Source of the DNA: Acorus gramineus | Taxonomy: Eukaryota > Streptophyta > Magnoliopsida > Acorales > Acoraceae | DNA: 64,000 bases | Direction of reading: 5' to 3' | Assembly: GCA_030737835.1 (NCBI GenBank) | Contig: CM060849.1 | Location: forward strand, 7,873,245 to 7,937,244 | In this document: positions 18,372 to 30,150 of the stretch, one piece after another | How the letters are laid out: each line of letters starts with the position of its first letter | Numbering within the stretch: position 1 is the first letter of the stretch | Made by a program: the position numbers and the translations under genes | The notes under the pieces: model-generated | Databases searched by the model: none | The model's input: only the letters and a program-made list of their open reading frames with translations | What the model was told of the DNA's origin: nothing

Positions 18372-21173
18372 TGTTATGTCTGTGTCATTTGGAGCGCTCT
18401 GATTGAAAATTTGGCTACATAATTTTTCTCCTCGAAGTTATGTATTTTCAATTTGGTATTTGGATTTGATTTTGTTAAAATCCAAGATGAAGAGGTTTAA
18501 ATATGAGTTTATTATGAGATGCTCAGTTTCGAGTTAGCTTTCATACAAAAGTGGAATTAGATCAACTGGATTCCTATAGTAAAAGTTATGGGTATTTTTC
18601 CAAGTATACCCCAGGGATGAAAAATTCTGGCAGCAGCCCTGTTCAATGTTTAGCTCTAATTTCGGAATAGCTAGAGGGATTATTTGATCGTGGCATAAAC
18701 ATGAAAGTTGTAGATAATCTTCTTGGCTTTCCAACGGACTTTGAATTGTGCAATTCAGAGCTATATTGAGGAAGTTATGGCTGTTATAGTGAAGCATGCT
18801 CAGAATTTCTAGTCAAGGATAGATAGGTCATTTCTATCCCTCCTTTAGATATTTATGTGCCAAAATATCTCTCCCTCTCTCTCTCCCACTCACACGTCTA
18901 CACTTTCTTGGCTCTCTCTTCTCCCCCCCCCCCCCCCCCCCAAGTGTTTGTATTATCTCCTCAAAGAGAAGAGAAGGAGAAGGTGCAAGTGCAAGTCTAG
19001 GGTTGTGTAAGTGTTGTTGTTGTTGTTGATCTCCTCTCTCTCAAGTTCCCTTTCATGAACTTTTCCCCCCTGATTTGCAGCCAAAGGAGGGCTGAGTAGG
19101 GTTGAGGAGGTGGTGGTAGTGGTGGTGGTGGTTGAGGTGATCGCGGGTGCGTCGAGGACCCCCGAACCTCCCCCTTTCATTTCCCCTCCCAAGGTGAGCC
19201 TTTCCCCTTCTTTTCTTGGTTTTTATGGCTTAGGGATGGTTGGGGAGGTCATGCATGTTGGGTAGATGTGTTAGAATGTGTGTGAGGGGTTGGGGAGGGT
19301 TAAAAAGGGGTTAGGGATGGTGGGCACGCGCTGGGGGCTGTCTGGGCGCTGGCAGGCGTAGGAGGGAGGCGTTCGATGCACGTAGGCGTGCATTGCCCTC
19401 CCCTGGGGCACCATAATTGCATATTAACTTGTGTCAATGAAAAACTATGTTAATGCATGTTTTACTATGATGTAACCATGCCATATTAGACATTGTATGC
19501 TAGGGATATACATCCATGTATCATGTATAGAGGCCCATACATGTCTAGATGCCTTGATCTATGCATGTTTCCCATTTCATTTAATTTAATTTAATCAAAA
19601 TGAGATTATGTTGGTATGAGCATGCCTTAGAAAATATTATAACCTTGTTATTATAATATATGTTTCCCCGCATCTCAGTTATGCGCCCTGGAGGAATTCT
19701 TGAGAATTCATGACATTAGTAGTGTTAGAAATCGTTGTCGACAGATCCAAGAGGATCGTATCCGTGTGAGTAGGCTGTTTTCTCCCCTTCGTTGGATCCG
19801 AGTAGGGACTCCTCGACGTTGGGAAAGCTGTCCTGACAGAGGGCTCCCATCTGTAGGTACCACCGACGCGTTCGGAGGGTACTGATCGTGGGAGTATACC
19901 AGGTAGAGGCTACGCGAGGGAGAGGCTACTGGTGGACCAAGGGTGGAGAGCAGTCTAGTCTGTCCCAAAAGGCCCATGTCACCCCTTAAAGGGTGAGGGT
20001 GAGGGTGGGGTGGGTCGGCGGTGTTACGACCCACTAGCTTGTACAGTTCCTCCCGTTTAGGGACTTTAATTATTATAAGGTTAATATGAGTTGTGTTGCA
20101 TAGATTGTGCCATTCACTGAGCGTGTGGCTCACCCCTCGCATATTCTTTTCCTCCAGTTGTTACTGAGTCGGATCTGAAGGAGGAGCTCCCCAAGGCATC
20201 ACATCAGTAGCGGAGCAGCGTTCACGTTTTGGGTTCTGCGAGTGAGAGGCCATCAGCATCCCCTTCTTTGCTTGTATGTATTGTTATCCGTGCTTGGGCA
20301 CAACTCTTGTATTTGGATGTCTTTGTTTATATTGGCTCTCACAGGACAGTTGATTATGTATTCTGGTCTGTAATATGTCTTTGAATTACAGACTCAGTCG
20401 TTTAAGCTTCCGCTATATGTATATATATTATGTCAGCTACATTATTGATTGTGTTGTCATTTTTGATGTTGTTTAGAGTCTTTTATTGATCTCCTGTATG
20501 GACTGCTGATATTATATATATTTGCCACGTATCGGGGACGGCCGCCCTGGGGCGTGACAGTAGAGCAGTCTAATCTGTCCCAAAAGGCCTATGTCACCTC
20601 TAAAGGGTGAGGGTGAGGGTGGGGTGGGTCGGCGATGCTACGACCCACTAACTTGTACAGTTACTCCCATTTAGGGACTTTAATTATTTTAAGGTTAATA
20701 TGAGTTGTGTTGCATAGATTGTGCCATTCACTGAGCGTGTGGCTCACCCCTCGCATATCTTTTCCTCCAGTTGTTACTGAGTCGGATCTGAAGGAGGAGC
20801 TCCCCGAGGCATCACATCAGTAGCGGAGCAGCGTTCACGTTTTGGGTTCTGCGAGTGAGAGGCCATCAGCATCCCCTTCTTTTGCTTGTATGTATTGTTA
20901 TCCGTGCTTGGGCACAACACTTGTATATGGATGTCTTTGTTTATATTGGCTCTCACAGGACAGTTGATTATGTATTCTGGTCTGTAATATGTCTTTGAAT
21001 TACAGACTCAGTCGTTTAAGCTTCCGCTATATGTATATATATTATGTGAGCTACATTGTTGATTGTGTTATCATCTTCGATGTTGTTTAGAGTCTTTTAT
21101 TGATCTCCTGTATGGACTGCTGATATTATATATATTTGCCACGTATCGGGGACGGCCGCCTTGGGGCGTGACA
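18372..21173 (+). repeat. Element A 3' LTR, with a duplicated tail
   Basis: The LTR starts TGTTATGTCTGTGTC. Its 5' half is strongly diverged from the other Tekay-type LTRs here, with a run of 19 C at 18923-18941 and a GGT/GGTGGT-rich stretch near 19100. Its 3' half is clearly the same family (CCTCCCCTGGGGCACC near 19400, the TGAGC...GCTCA hairpin at 20118-20132, the end GCCCTGGGGCGTGACA at 20559). The last 614 bp are repeated once in tandem, with ends at 20559 and 21173. Confidence 0.8.
19946..21173 (+). repeat. 614-bp tandem duplication of the LTR tail
   Basis: The stretch from AGAGCAGTCTAGTCTGTCCC (19946) to GGCGTGACA (20559) is followed at once by a second copy that starts TAGAGCAGTCTAATCTGTCC and ends at 21173. 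The copies are very similar. The duplicated part includes the G-rich repeat, both hairpins and the LTR end. Confidence 0.88.
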
Positions 21174-23544
21174 CCATATTTTAATTGTGGATCATTGGTT
21201 GTGTTTTGCAGATCTCGTAGACTGGACGCGCGACGATCCGGGTATCTGTGAGTGGTTTGATCCAATCCCCCCCCCCTCTCGAGATGCGCTCGACGCGCGT
21301 AGTCGTGCGTCGCGCATCGATGGGGTATCCTAGCTGTACTACTTGTGTAGATAAGTAGTATGGCCATGCTTAAACTATAATATGTTAGATATCTTGCATG
21401 CTAGGCTTATATTGCATGTATTGTATCCATGCATGAATGATTGTGTTGCATGCGCCCCTCTAGTATGGGCATGTATTCTGTGATGTGTATGGATGTATAG
21501 AATATGGCATGCCTTAGGTAGTATTGTAATACTACTCTCACCATATTAATCGAAATATCCAGTATGATTAAGTCTGGGTTAATAACGGGCACCTGCCTAA
21601 TATTCCCTTGCGATAAGACTCGAGGGCGTGGTATAGTTGTTGCGCCCATGCTAATGGGGCAAAACTATGACCAACTTCATGAGATGATGATCTCTCTCGC
21701 CCTCTCCCTCTGCACGAACTGAGTAAGTAGAGGCGATTTCCTACTCGACTCGGGTTCGTTTGGAATATTAGCATTCACCTGTTAGTGCGCGAGATCGCGC
21801 TTGACCCTTCCCTTTTGAGTTGGCGATATCCAACGCATGTTAGGGTATATTTTGTATGTTTATACGATTAGTGCCCTCATATGCATGTGTAGTTAGGCCT
21901 TGCCTTGTATGTATGTTGCATGATGTGTTGTTTATGCCATATACTCATGTTAGGGAGAACCCCTATAGTTAAGCATATGTTATTGTGCATGTGGATCAAG
22001 TTCCTTCAGTGATAGAATTCTCCTGTAATAATTATGCGCATATTAAAACTAATTAGGCCTATCTGAAATAGGCGTGGGTATGACCCGTTGTCGGGTTGTA
22101 CCTTATTAGTTAGAGCGCTAGCGATGTAATCGCCCCGTGCATCCGAGCGATGCACTCGTTTGGAATTCAGGAGAATTCATTATCTTATCGGTTTTGTTAA
22201 GCCGGTAGTTGTGGCATTAAGCTAGGCCTACCCGTGCTAAGCGTGTATATGAACCGCCTGTTGGGTTATGTGCCTTGGGATTATTTCTGCGTGAGAGCAG
22301 AGGCACCCCCCCTTGTGTCCGAGCGACGCAACCGTGTGGGAGTACAATAGTATTTGATATCATCGATATGTGATTATCGAGAGTAGTGTTTTTCCATTGG
22401 CTTCGCTTTGTGAACATGGAATGTTTACTCCCAATGTCGTCGGTGTTGAAGAGGCCCGGGTTGTAGCTGTCCTGACAGAGGGCTCCTATCCGTAGGTACC
22501 ACCGATGCGTTCAGGAGCATACTGATCGTGGGAGTGTACCAGGTAGAGGCTACCCGGGAGAGGGCTAACGAATGATATTGCGAGTGTGGAATCGTTCTCC
22601 CCTTCGTTGGATCCGATGTAGGAACTCCCCGGTGTTGGAAAAGCTGTCCTGACAGAGGGCTCCCATCCGTAGGTACCACCGATGCGTTTGGAAGCGTACT
22701 GATCGTGGGAGTATACCAGGTAGAGGCTACATGGGGAAAGGGCTACCGGTGGACCAAGGGTGTAGAGCAGTCTAAGTCTCTTCCAAAAGTCCCAAGAGTC
22801 TCCCTCCGGGAGTGAGGGTGAGGATGAGGTGAAGACACGTCGCCTCGTGACCCATTCGTTGTTCGTCCGTTCCCATAGTTGTTGGGTCCGGTCTCGTATC
22901 GATGTTCAAAGACATCGTTGGGCAGTTATCTTGATGTAGATGATCCAGTAGTGTTGCGTAGACCAGTAATCCCGGGTCTCCTCGACCAACGGTATGGTCT
23001 CTCCCCAAAAGTCCCAAGAGTCTCCCTCCGGGAGTGAGGGTGAGGGTGAGGGTGGTGATCTAGTAATGTTGTGTGGACCAGTAATCCCGGGTCTCCTCGA
23101 CCAACGGTATGGTCTCTCCCCAAAAGTCCCAAGAGTCTCCCTCCGGGGGTGAGGGTGAGGTTGGTCGCGCCGCCGCGTGACCCTGTTATCCATGGGTTTC
23201 CACCCATGTTTACCTTGAAAGGGAATTGTTTATGTATTGAGCTGTTGTATGGTGATTGGTTTCCAGCCACTCACTGAGCTTGTAGCTCACCCCTCGCATA
23301 CTGTTTCTTTTCAAGGGCAGTGTTGGGCGTGGAGCTGGAGCTTTCCTGTGGCGTGGTCTTATGGGCGTGGAGCGTTCTTCCGGCGGGTGGCGAGTGCGAG
23401 GCTGTCAGCAGTCCTAGAGTCATTGTATGTATTGTAAATTGTGCATGTGGCACAGGTTGTATTTTCTTTAGTCTAGACTTGGCTCTCATAGGACAGTGAT
23501 TGTGTATTCGAGTCTGTAATAATATTTTTGGTTTACAGACATTG
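21174..23544 (+). repeat. Outer LTR of a diverged Tekay-like subfamily, left piece
   Basis: The piece enters in mid-LTR at a splice-acceptor-like TTTTGCAGATCTCG, then GTGAGTGG at 21249. It shows the familiar order of a CTCGACGCGCG block, repeated segments with CTCCCTCCGGGAGTGAGGG (22795-23160) and a hairpin TGAGC...GCTCA at 23275-23289. It stops at 23544 where a solo LTR begins. Its missing 5' part would lie left of element A, as expected if A inserted into it. Confidence 0.75.
23540..23544. repeat. Target-site duplication CATTG, left copy
   Basis: CATTG precedes the solo LTR at 23545 and is repeated at 26894-26898. Confidence 0.93.
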
Positions 23545-26500
23545 TGTTATATATGTGTCACTTTTAACCTTCTGGTAACCATTGGACCATTCTGGCAGAT
23601 TTGCAGTTTGTTCGTTTTTTCGATCGGAACCGCTAAAATTTTGGGCTTTTAGCTATCACCCTGAGATGGAGGGCTCCGATTGAAAATGTAACTGCATATT
23701 ATGTGCCCTGGTGCCATTCCAAGCCGCTCACGAAAATTTCATCGAATTCCGGTACGTTTCAGAATTTCACAGTTCCGCGGCGTATCCGGGTTTTGACCGA
23801 GCGAGAAGTCATTGGGAGAGTTGACTCGGTCAAAGTGGGCCCATGACTTGGTCAACCCTTTTTGTTTTTTTGTGTGGTTGGGTTGACCCAAGTCAAAGCT
23901 CACTTAAATCACCCTAACCCTCTCTTAAACCTAATTAAACCTAGGTTAACACTAACCTAAGTGTGTTGACTTATTTAAGTGAGATCTAAAAAGTTGCCCC
24001 CCACTATTCATCATCTTCCCCACTTGTTTTCTCTCTCCCCCTCTCTCTTTTTCTTGATTTTGAGCCACCTAGAGTGCTTGAACCTTAAAACCCAAAGCAT
24101 AGAAAGGTTAGATCCGGTCCCGATCTATCTACCGGTGGTTTCGGATTCGAATTCCGAGGTGTTTAGCCCCCTCTTACCCCCTCTTTTCTCCCCTGTTTTC
24201 AGCCCCTTTGAGGGTGGGAAGAGACCTTGGTGGTGGAGGGCTTTGGGGAGGCATTTCGGTGCAAGAAGAGCTTCCGGTTCCCTTCCTTTCCTCTCCTTTC
24301 CTTGGGTAAGCTCTCTTTCCTTCCTTTGCTTGCTTAGATGCTTGTTAGGAGGGTGGGTTTGGGTGTTGGTGGCTGTGGGGGGTGATTGGTGGCTGTTGGA
24401 GGCCATTGGTGGCCGGATAGAGGAGGTGGAGTGGCTCGGGCAGGGTGGTGGGCTGTCTCGGGTAGGCAGGGCAGCGCAGGCAGTGCTGGCAGGGCAGCGT
24501 AGGTAGTGCTGCAAGGACAGCGTGGCGTGCGCGAGGGCGTGTGCCCGGGCGTGCGCATGGGTGGAGCTCGGTTCGGGCGCATGCGGGCAGCAGCGCGCAC
24601 AGGCAGGCAAACGCAGGCGGTCAGGCGCAGGCAGGCAGGTGCAGGCGGGCGAGCTGCGGGCAGGCACGCTGGGCGCGTGCTGACGGGCTCGCTGGGCGCT
24701 GTCGGGCGCGCTGGGCGTAGTGCGCGGCGTGCGCGCGGAGCGCTGCGCAGGGGTGCATGGACGAGCGGGTGGTGTGCGGGTGCTGCGCAGGAGGCGTAGT
24801 GCGCGCAGGGCGAGCAGTCGGTGCGAGCGGGGAGTGTGAGCGGGCAGGTGTGCGGGCGCTGCGCTGGGGCGCAGTGCGGGCCAGCGCACGTGCGGGGCGC
24901 TGCGCTGGGGCGCAGTGCGCGCGGGTGCACCAGGGGCTAGGCGAGCGGTGGTGCGCGCAGGGTGCGCGCGGGGCGAGGCGATGGGGCGCAGGGTGTGCGG
25001 GTGTGCGCGCGGGTTGCTGCGCTGGGGCGCAGTGAGCGCGCGGTGCACCCAGGATGTCTCGGCAGGGTGTCCGGGCGTGCGGGCTGGGCTCGGCAGGGCG
25101 CCTGGGGGCGCGGGCCGGGGCTCGGCTGTGCGCCCGAGGCAGGTGGCCGTGCGTGCGGCTGCCCGGGGGTTCGGGAGTGAGTCGGAGTGCTCGGGCTCGC
25201 GTGCGTACAGGCCGTATGTACGCTTGTCCGAGTGTTGTGTATTTTAATGTATTTTTGGATTTATTTGTGTAGTGTACTCACCGATTTGATTACCCTATCT
25301 TGCAGATCTTGACGGACGGTCGCGCGACGACCCGGCTACCGGTGAGTGGGACAATCCAACCCAGTAGGGAGGCGTTATATGCACTTGGGCGTATACCGTC
25401 CTCCCCTGGGGCACCATGGATTTATATTAACTGTTGTAATGTGTAATCCATGCAAGCATGATAAAAATGTAGTATGCATGCCACCCTAGACTTGTATGTT
25501 AGGGACTTGCTCCCTTAGGATATGTGTAAGAGCCATGCATCCTGTCACCCTGTTCTCATGCTAGGAAGCCTCGGCCTATGCATGCGTCCTACTAGTTTAA
25601 TTTATTAACTTAAATGCTAGTATATGTTTAATTGCATGCCTTGTATAATATTATAGGGAGGGGCCTTGCGAGGTCAACATTGAGACCCGGGCTAGGGTAC
25701 TCCGTGTTCCTTGTTTGGCTGTCGGGATGTCCTATATCGGGACCTCACGCTGCCCTCCCAAGGTTTCTTTCCCAATAATATTATAACCCTTGTAAATTAT
25801 TAATATTATATGTTCCCCGCATCCTGGTTATGCGCCCTGGAGGAATTCTGAAGAATTCATGGCATTAGAGTTGTTATGATGTGTTGTCTGCGGATCCGAG
25901 TGGATCATATGCGATGGATAGGCTGTTCTGTTCCCTTCGTTGGATCCGTGTAGAGACTACCCCGGCGTTGGAAAGGCTGTCCCGTGCAGGGGCTCCCATC
26001 AGTAGGCACCTCCTGATTTGGGTTCGGACTGTGCTGAATGTGGGAGTGGCCAAACGGCCTACGGAGTGGGGAGAGACTATCGGTGGACCAAGGGCGACCA
26101 TCAGCCTAGTCAGTCCCAATATCCTATGTCACCTGTTGAGGGGTGAGGGTGAGGGTGTGGTGGGTCGGCGATGTAGCGACCCACTGGATTGTAAGTCCCA
26201 ATATCCTTTGTCACCTATTGAGGGGTGAGGGTGAGGGTGTAGGGGGTTGGCGATAGCGACCCGCTGGATTTGTGTAGTTAGTCCCAATATCCTTTGTCAC
26301 CTATTGAGGGGTGAGGGTGAGGGTGTAGTGGGTTGGCGATAGCGACCCATTGGACTGTATAGCTGTTGCCATTTTGTGGCTTTTAATAATGAGATTGTGG
26401 ATTATTAAGATCTGGTTGTGGTTAATATAAGCTGTGATGCATGGGTTGTGCTGTTCACTGAGCGTGTGGCTCACCCCTCGCATAATATTTTTCTCCAGAG

Positions 26501-26893
26501 TCATCTGAGTCGGATCCGGAGGAGGAGCTCCCCGAGGGACTTCATCAGTAGCGGAGTAGCGCCACGTCCCGCGAGTTTCAGAGGCTATCAGCATTCCTTT
26601 TGATTGTATGTATTATATTCCGTGCTTGGGCACGCGTTTGTATATTATTTGGATGTCTTTGTATATATTGGCTCTCACAGGACAGTTGATTGTGTATCGA
26701 GTCTGTAATATGTCTTTGAGTTACAGATTCAGTTTTTAGCTTCCGCTATTTGTGTATATATCATGTCAGCCCCCTTTGTTGTTTGTGTGGTAATTGTTGA
26801 TGTTGTTCAGGGTATATTTATTGACCTCCTGTTTAGACTGATATCATATATACACTTGCCGCGTCCTGGGGACGGCCGCCCTGGGGCGTGACA
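23545..26893 (+). repeat. Solo LTR, Tekay-type (3349 bp)
   Basis: The LTR starts TGTTATATATGTGTCAC and ends GGGGCGTGACA, with CATTG on both sides, so it is a complete solo LTR left by recombination between the two LTRs of one insertion. Inside are a TTATTTAAGTG promoter-like word near 23970, a leader with donor-like GGGTAAGC near 24304, a GC-rich island (24430-25200), acceptor-like TTGCAG plus a 37-nt segment and donor-like GGTGAGTGG (about 25299-25346), G-rich repeats (26130-26360) and the hairpin TGAGCGTGTGGCTCA (26459-26473). Confidence 0.92.
24430..25200 (+). repeat. GC-rich island inside the solo LTR
   Basis: Almost only G and C, with many GTGCGCGCGGG-type words and imperfect repeats such as GCGCTGCGCTGGGGCGCAGTG. 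Long open frames exist on both strands only because stop codons need A and T; none resembles a known protein. It lies between a donor-like and an acceptor-like site. Confidence 0.8.
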
Positions 26894-26898
26894 CATTG
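26894..26898. repeat. Target-site duplication CATTG, right copy
   Basis: This copy matches 23540-23544 and lies directly after the LTR end GTGACA. Confidence 0.93.
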
Positions 26899-27051
26899 TT
26901 TATATATTATGCTTCCGCTTTTCAGTCAGTTATCATTATCCTTGCTTTGCCACTTTGTGTGTTATTGTTGGAGTCTTTATTGACCTCAGGTATTGATAGC
27001 TAATATTTTATTATTGCCATGTCTCGGGGACGGCCACCCTGGGGCGTGACA
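26899..27051 (+). repeat. Outer LTR, right piece
   Basis: The sequence resumes the tail of the outer LTR. It carries a TATGCTTCCGCTTTTCAGTC stretch and then the conserved end GGGGACGGCCACCCTGGGGC...TGACA at 27051. Removing the solo LTR joins it to 23544. Confidence 0.82.
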
Positions 27052-27255
27052 CCCACTAACTAAGTTTTTCCTCAACTCAAGAACATGTTGCACGCTTTGA
27101 AGTGATAAGATTTTCCCATATGTGAATAGAAGTCAACACTTCCTTCACCAATAACATGTGCAGCAGAATTGTTCTCCATTTTCACATATCCATCACTGGC
27201 CGGATAGGAAGCAAACAAAGATTTATCAGAACACAGGTATATGTTTGCTTCTTTA
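27052..27255 (-). pseudogene. Copia protease-region fragment (minus strand)
   Basis: The minus strand encodes SDGYVKMENNSAAHVIGEG, then YHFKACNM and a Copia-like V/L-R-K-N-L stretch. This is the stretch after the D-S-G active site of a Copia protease. It ends at the boundary with the outer LTR. Confidence 0.65.
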
Positions 27256-28301
27256 TCTATCTACTAATCGGTACATTGATGTGCCAAATTTAATTTAGGA
27301 TGGATAGTGACAAACCTAATTTGGCAGGAGGAGGGAGTAGGTTCATGAATCACCACATTCGCTTGGACCTTGTTTTCATAATCCTTTGGGGCTTGATGGT
27401 TGCTCTTAAGATTCTGATTAGGAGGAAGAGTCTTTCGCTTGTAGCAATTTTTTGCTATGTGTCCTTTCTTCCCAAACACGTAGCGGCCAACCTCATCACT
27501 GGTTTTCTTTTTAATCTGTGTGTTTGCATGACCATTGCCCCCACTTCTTTTACAAGGTTTAGAATTGGGTTCCTTTGGATATGTGGGCTTTGGCTGAAAA
27601 CTCTTTAGGAAGATTTGACACTTTGTCTTGGAGCCTATGTTCATCCTCTATCCTAAGGGTGGTTAAAATATCATTCAAGACTGGGATACCCCTACGATGT
27701 TTGAGTTTGACTCCAAAATCAGACCATGAAGGGGGCAATTTTTTAATGATGGAGTATGCATGCAAGGAAGGTGTCATCAAGAGTCATGCCAAATTTCTTA
27801 ATTTCATGAACAATGGTTTTGAGATCTACAATTTGTTTCATAATAGACAAATTATCAACCATTTTAAATTTTAGAAATTTACCAACCGCATACTTTTTCT
27901 AACCATGCATCTTCAAGACTGTATTTTTTCTCAAGTTCTGTCCACAGCTCGTATGCGTTCTTTGTTGTACAAAAGATATCATACAATTCTGGGGACAAAG
28001 CACTCAAGATTCATCCATGGTACAAGAAGTCTTTATCTTCCCAGTCACCATCTGATTCAACTGCTTTTCCTTTCGGATCTGCTGCGCCATCACCAACAGT
28101 GTCCTTAAGATCAACAGATTTAGAAAGGTCATTGGTGGTAGGCACTTTTTCATACCGGGATTTGGCTTCACTTACGGCAATTCGTGAAACAGATAACAAA
28201 CGTAAGGTGGTGAGCTAATACCTACATAGTTGATGCCATCTTTTAAAACTGGTTCCATCAAATAAAGCCGGTTTAGCCAATAAATCCTCTACAAGATCCA
28301 T
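27256..28301 (-). pseudogene. Copia gag (minus strand)
   Basis: The start ATG is at 28301 (MDLVEDLLAKPALFDGTSFK). Words typical of plant Copia gag follow: SLHAYSIIKKLPPSW, LTTLRIEDEHRLQ and a zinc-knuckle remnant near GKKGHIAKNCYKRK. Gag forms the particle shell. It has several breaks. Confidence 0.72.
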
Positions 28302-28379
28302 TCTAAAAATGATAGGAAAACAGAAAATTGGTTTGAAAACAGATTAACAAATAGGTTTTATGCACTTTTCCATTGAGAT

Positions 28380-29327
28380 TGTTAGATTTATATGAGTTAA
28401 GGGCTATGCATAAACCTATTTGAATCACACAAAAGCCACATATTCAAACCAAGATGAAAAAATATAGCATGTATAAGATGTTCTGCAATAAAACAGTAAA
28501 AGAGAATTAGAGAAGCGTATCGCTTTGGTGGAAGTGAGCAGAGATATTCTGTCTTAAGTGAATAAGTCCCCCTCACGCACATGGTTGAATGACTCTTACC
28601 ACAGAGAGATACGATCACTAGGGTTATGTTTTCTCGGGGTGCGAGCTACGAGAAAACCACTGTGAACGAACCGCGATCCTTTCAAACACCCAGACAGGAT
28701 CAAAAGATGAACAAGCTTAATAGAAGTGGTTGAACTGAGTGTGAAGGAGTATGAGAGACCGAAGCCGAAGTATGGAGGAAGGAATATGGTGGAAGTAGAC
28801 ACTCAAGGGGGTTTTCACAAATAAACCACTCACATGGGCTTTTCCCAAGTAAATCCACTCACATCTTTGTTGCTGAGGAAAGGACAAGCGTCACTAGAAG
28901 ACAATAGATTCACATAGGGAATGAAAAGGCACACTTTTTTCTTTTCTCGATTGATTGATTGATTTTCTTTTTGACTAGGCCACTATTTATACTAAATAAT
29001 CCTAGACAGAATGGAAAAAAATAAAATGACAATTTTTAGTATGACTGAGATTCATTTTAATTGCCCGACAATTAATTTACGATTATTACTAAAAGGGAAA
29101 GCAATATTAACGCACACGTTTCATTTTAAAACAGCGTATAAACTCACGCATTTTTTTAAAAACTACATATTAGCTCATCGTTTTGTTTTTAAAACACAAA
29201 TAATTTCACGGATGCGTTAAACGTTGCAATTAAAAACCTTTTTTAAAAGATAAACAGTCACATGTTAAAATATTCAAACTTAAACATTTAAAAATCTGTT
29301 TGACTTTGAAATTGGGCTATTACAACA
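28380..29327 (-). repeat. Probable LTR of the minus-strand Copia remnant
   Basis: On the minus strand the segment begins TGTTGTAATAGCCC at 29327 and may end in AATCTAACA at 28380, giving TG...CA ends. A TATA-like TATAAAT lies at 28985-28991 (minus). The inner end is tentative because I find no clear primer site next to it. Confidence 0.5.
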
Positions 29328-29689
29328 GAAAGCCGAAGCCCGAATATCAAGTGAATGGGCTTGAGAATGGTCATGCAAAACTCAAACTTAGTCCAAAGAG
29401 TTGGACTATTGACAAACACATTTTTTGTCATAATGGGATTTGACATATGAAAAGCCCACATTTTTCTAATTTGGATAAACTATGGGGTTTATGAATATAC
29501 ACCCCTAAAAAATATGTTATCTAATTTAATGCCATTAAAAATATTCTAATTATTTTGATACCAATGAAAATTCAGATCCATCACATTTTGGTAAGTCAAA
29601 GAGAAAGACCAAAATGCCCTTTATTTTTTTATTCATATTTTTCTCATTAAGTACAATATTTATTTGGATAAACGACAGGCATATGACGA

Positions 29690-30150
29690 CAAAATCCGAG
29701 AGGCCAAGTATGACTTATTTGTATGCATAACCTCAGTCCGCATCAGATTGAGTTGGTCTTCTTCTCGAATCTGAGAGGCCGAGTATCACTTATTTGGATA
29801 AGCAACCTCGATTCGTAACGGATTGAGGGGGTCTTCATCTCAAATTTGAGAGGCCGAGTATGACTTATTGGATGCACGACCTCTGTCCATAACGGATTGA
29901 GGTGGTCTTCATCTTGAATCTAAGAGGTCGAGTACGACTTATTTGGATGCACGACCTCTGTCCATAACGGATTGAGGGGGTCTTCATCTTGAATCTAAGA
30001 GGTCGAGTACAAGTTATTTGGATGTGCCACCTCGGCCCGTAACGGATTGAGGGGGTATTCAAACAACTGTAGGCGCGAACTCGAATATGGGATGCCGAGT
30101 ACGTCTTATCTGTCTACGCGACCACGGCTTGTGATAGATGAGCGTGACTT
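29690..30150 (-). repeat. 75-bp tandem repeat in the tail of the minus-strand Tat-type element
   Basis: Five to six copies of a roughly 75-bp unit carry words GAGGCCGAGTATGACTTATT, GGATGCACGACCTC and CATAACGGATTGAGG. The two central copies are nearly identical and the outer ones decayed. Such repeats fit the repeat-rich 3' tails of Tat elements. Confidence 0.85.

Larger units (their letters stand above)
1..21173 (+). mobile_element. Element A: Tekay/Del-type Ty3/Gypsy chromovirus, left part outside the window
   Basis: This is the 3' part of a plant chromovirus. The visible parts are an integrase tail, a chromodomain-like end, a polypurine tract and a 3' LTR. The integrase tail is split by element B (320-18093). 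Protein words such as FEVGDHVFLKVSP, GKLSPR and HDVFHVSQLRRY are typical of the Tekay/Del group, and elements C and D in this window carry nearly the same tail. The element adjoins a truncated LTR of a related subfamily at 21174, which suggests that A inserted into it. The left junction lies outside the window, so that is an inference. Confidence 0.85.
27052..29327 (-). mobile_element. Minus-strand Ty1/Copia remnant (gag, protease start, one LTR)
   Basis: Reading leftward from 29327 there is an LTR-like segment with a TATA box, a short leader, gag and the start of pol. The element stops at 27051 against the outer LTR, whose insertion would explain the loss of the rest of pol from view. The coding part has several breaks, so this looks old. 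Confidence 0.78.

Noticed and set aside
24125-25247. Long overlapping open frames on both strands in the GC island (also 35153-35921, 38613-39695, 50371-51177, 58594-59733)
   Set aside because: They exist because A/T-containing stop codons are rare in GC-rich sequence, they overlap in up to five frames, follow DNA repeats, and show no known domain.
26130-26360. Telomere-like repeats (GGGTGA units)
   Set aside because: Plant telomere repeats are TTTAGGG; these short GGGTGA runs are part of the LTR module and recur in each LTR.
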